Shown one piece after another: positions 63,941 to 64,000 of a DNA stretch of 64,000 nucleotides (positions within the stretch are counted from its first letter, which is position 1; every line of letters starts with the position of its first letter). Source of the stretch: Sapria himalayana (Eukaryota > Streptophyta > Magnoliopsida > Malpighiales > Rafflesiaceae); NCBI GenBank assembly GCA_029783825.1, contig JAREIK010001327.1, positions 16,312 through 80,311 of the forward strand, written 5' to 3'. The notes under the pieces are model-generated. The model saw nothing but the letters and a program-made list of their open reading frames with translations, was not told the DNA's origin and searched no databases. The translations under genes and the position numbers were made by a program.

Positions 63941-64000
63941 CAGATAGATAGATAGACAGTAGACATGCAAATAGATATAGACGGATAAAAGATAGATAGA
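54322..64000 (+). repeat. Degenerate GATA/GACA satellite, block VI
   Basis: About 9.7 kb running off the window. The TGAGACAAATAG signature of blocks I-IV was not seen here. Instead a tandem duplication of about 2.6 kb is visible from about 57890. A TATATA/CACACA tract lies at about 59624-59698. No gene is seen. Confidence 0.95.
57890..63100 (+). repeat. Higher-order tandem duplication of about 2.6 kb in block VI
   Basis: Non-GATA landmarks recur in order: AGTAAGATATATTGTAAAA (57894 and 60568), CATATATATAGACAACTAG (58290 and 60947), AATAGATAAAATGATAGAT (59272 and 61888), AGATTCACA.ACAGAAAATAC (59578 and 62172) and ATGCATATAAAAATA (59931 and 62460). Offsets shrink from 2674 to 2529 through small indels. 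The right edge is not sharp. Confidence 0.8.

Overview
This window is nuclear DNA of a flowering plant. It holds no intact protein-coding gene that I can defend. The plant assignment rests on plant-type mobile elements (CACTA/TNP2, RICESLEEPER-like hAT, Ty1/copia, and L1-clade LINEs carrying an RNase H domain) and on a captured exon resembling plant Enhancer-of-polycomb-like proteins. The species cannot be told. High AT content, long tandem arrays and nested, broken transposons suggest heterochromatin.

The backbone is about 27 kb of degenerate GATA/GACA satellite in six blocks, all in the same orientation: 4030-8821, 16137-22604, 37264-39348, 39631-42928, 46410-47551 and 54322-64000. The blocks read best as one array split by insertions. 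It is more than a simple tetranucleotide repeat. A TGAGACAAATAG-like signature recurs at intervals of hundreds of bases in the first four blocks, and the last block contains a diverged tandem duplication of about 2.6 kb.

Region by region: 1-4029 is a tandem series of right ends of one CACTA family plus an exon-like fragment. 8822-16136 is a second CACTA family in reverse orientation, with a TNP2 transposase pseudogene, a 5' splice donor and a terminus at 16136, joined to a hAT element that lost its left tip. 22605-37263 is a 14.66-kb CACTA element with matching termini and AGA on both sides. It carries a hAT MITE, a SPOC-like gene fragment, an Enhancer-of-polycomb-like exon, a LINE tail, and a copia pol remnant that is itself split by a 2.7-kb hAT element. 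39349-39630 is a solo copia-type LTR (TGTTG...CAACA, GATAT on both sides), later caught in a 993-bp tandem duplication. 42929-46409 is a 5'-truncated LINE with a perfect 15-bp target-site duplication. 47552-54321 is a near full-length LINE of the same family.

Every reading frame of an element is broken by stops or frameshifts. The long open frames on the minus strand of the satellite are a consequence of the TATC repeat and are not annotated as genes. The order of events can be read from the nesting: satellite first, then CACTA, LINE and LTR insertions, with copia inside CACTA and hAT inside copia.
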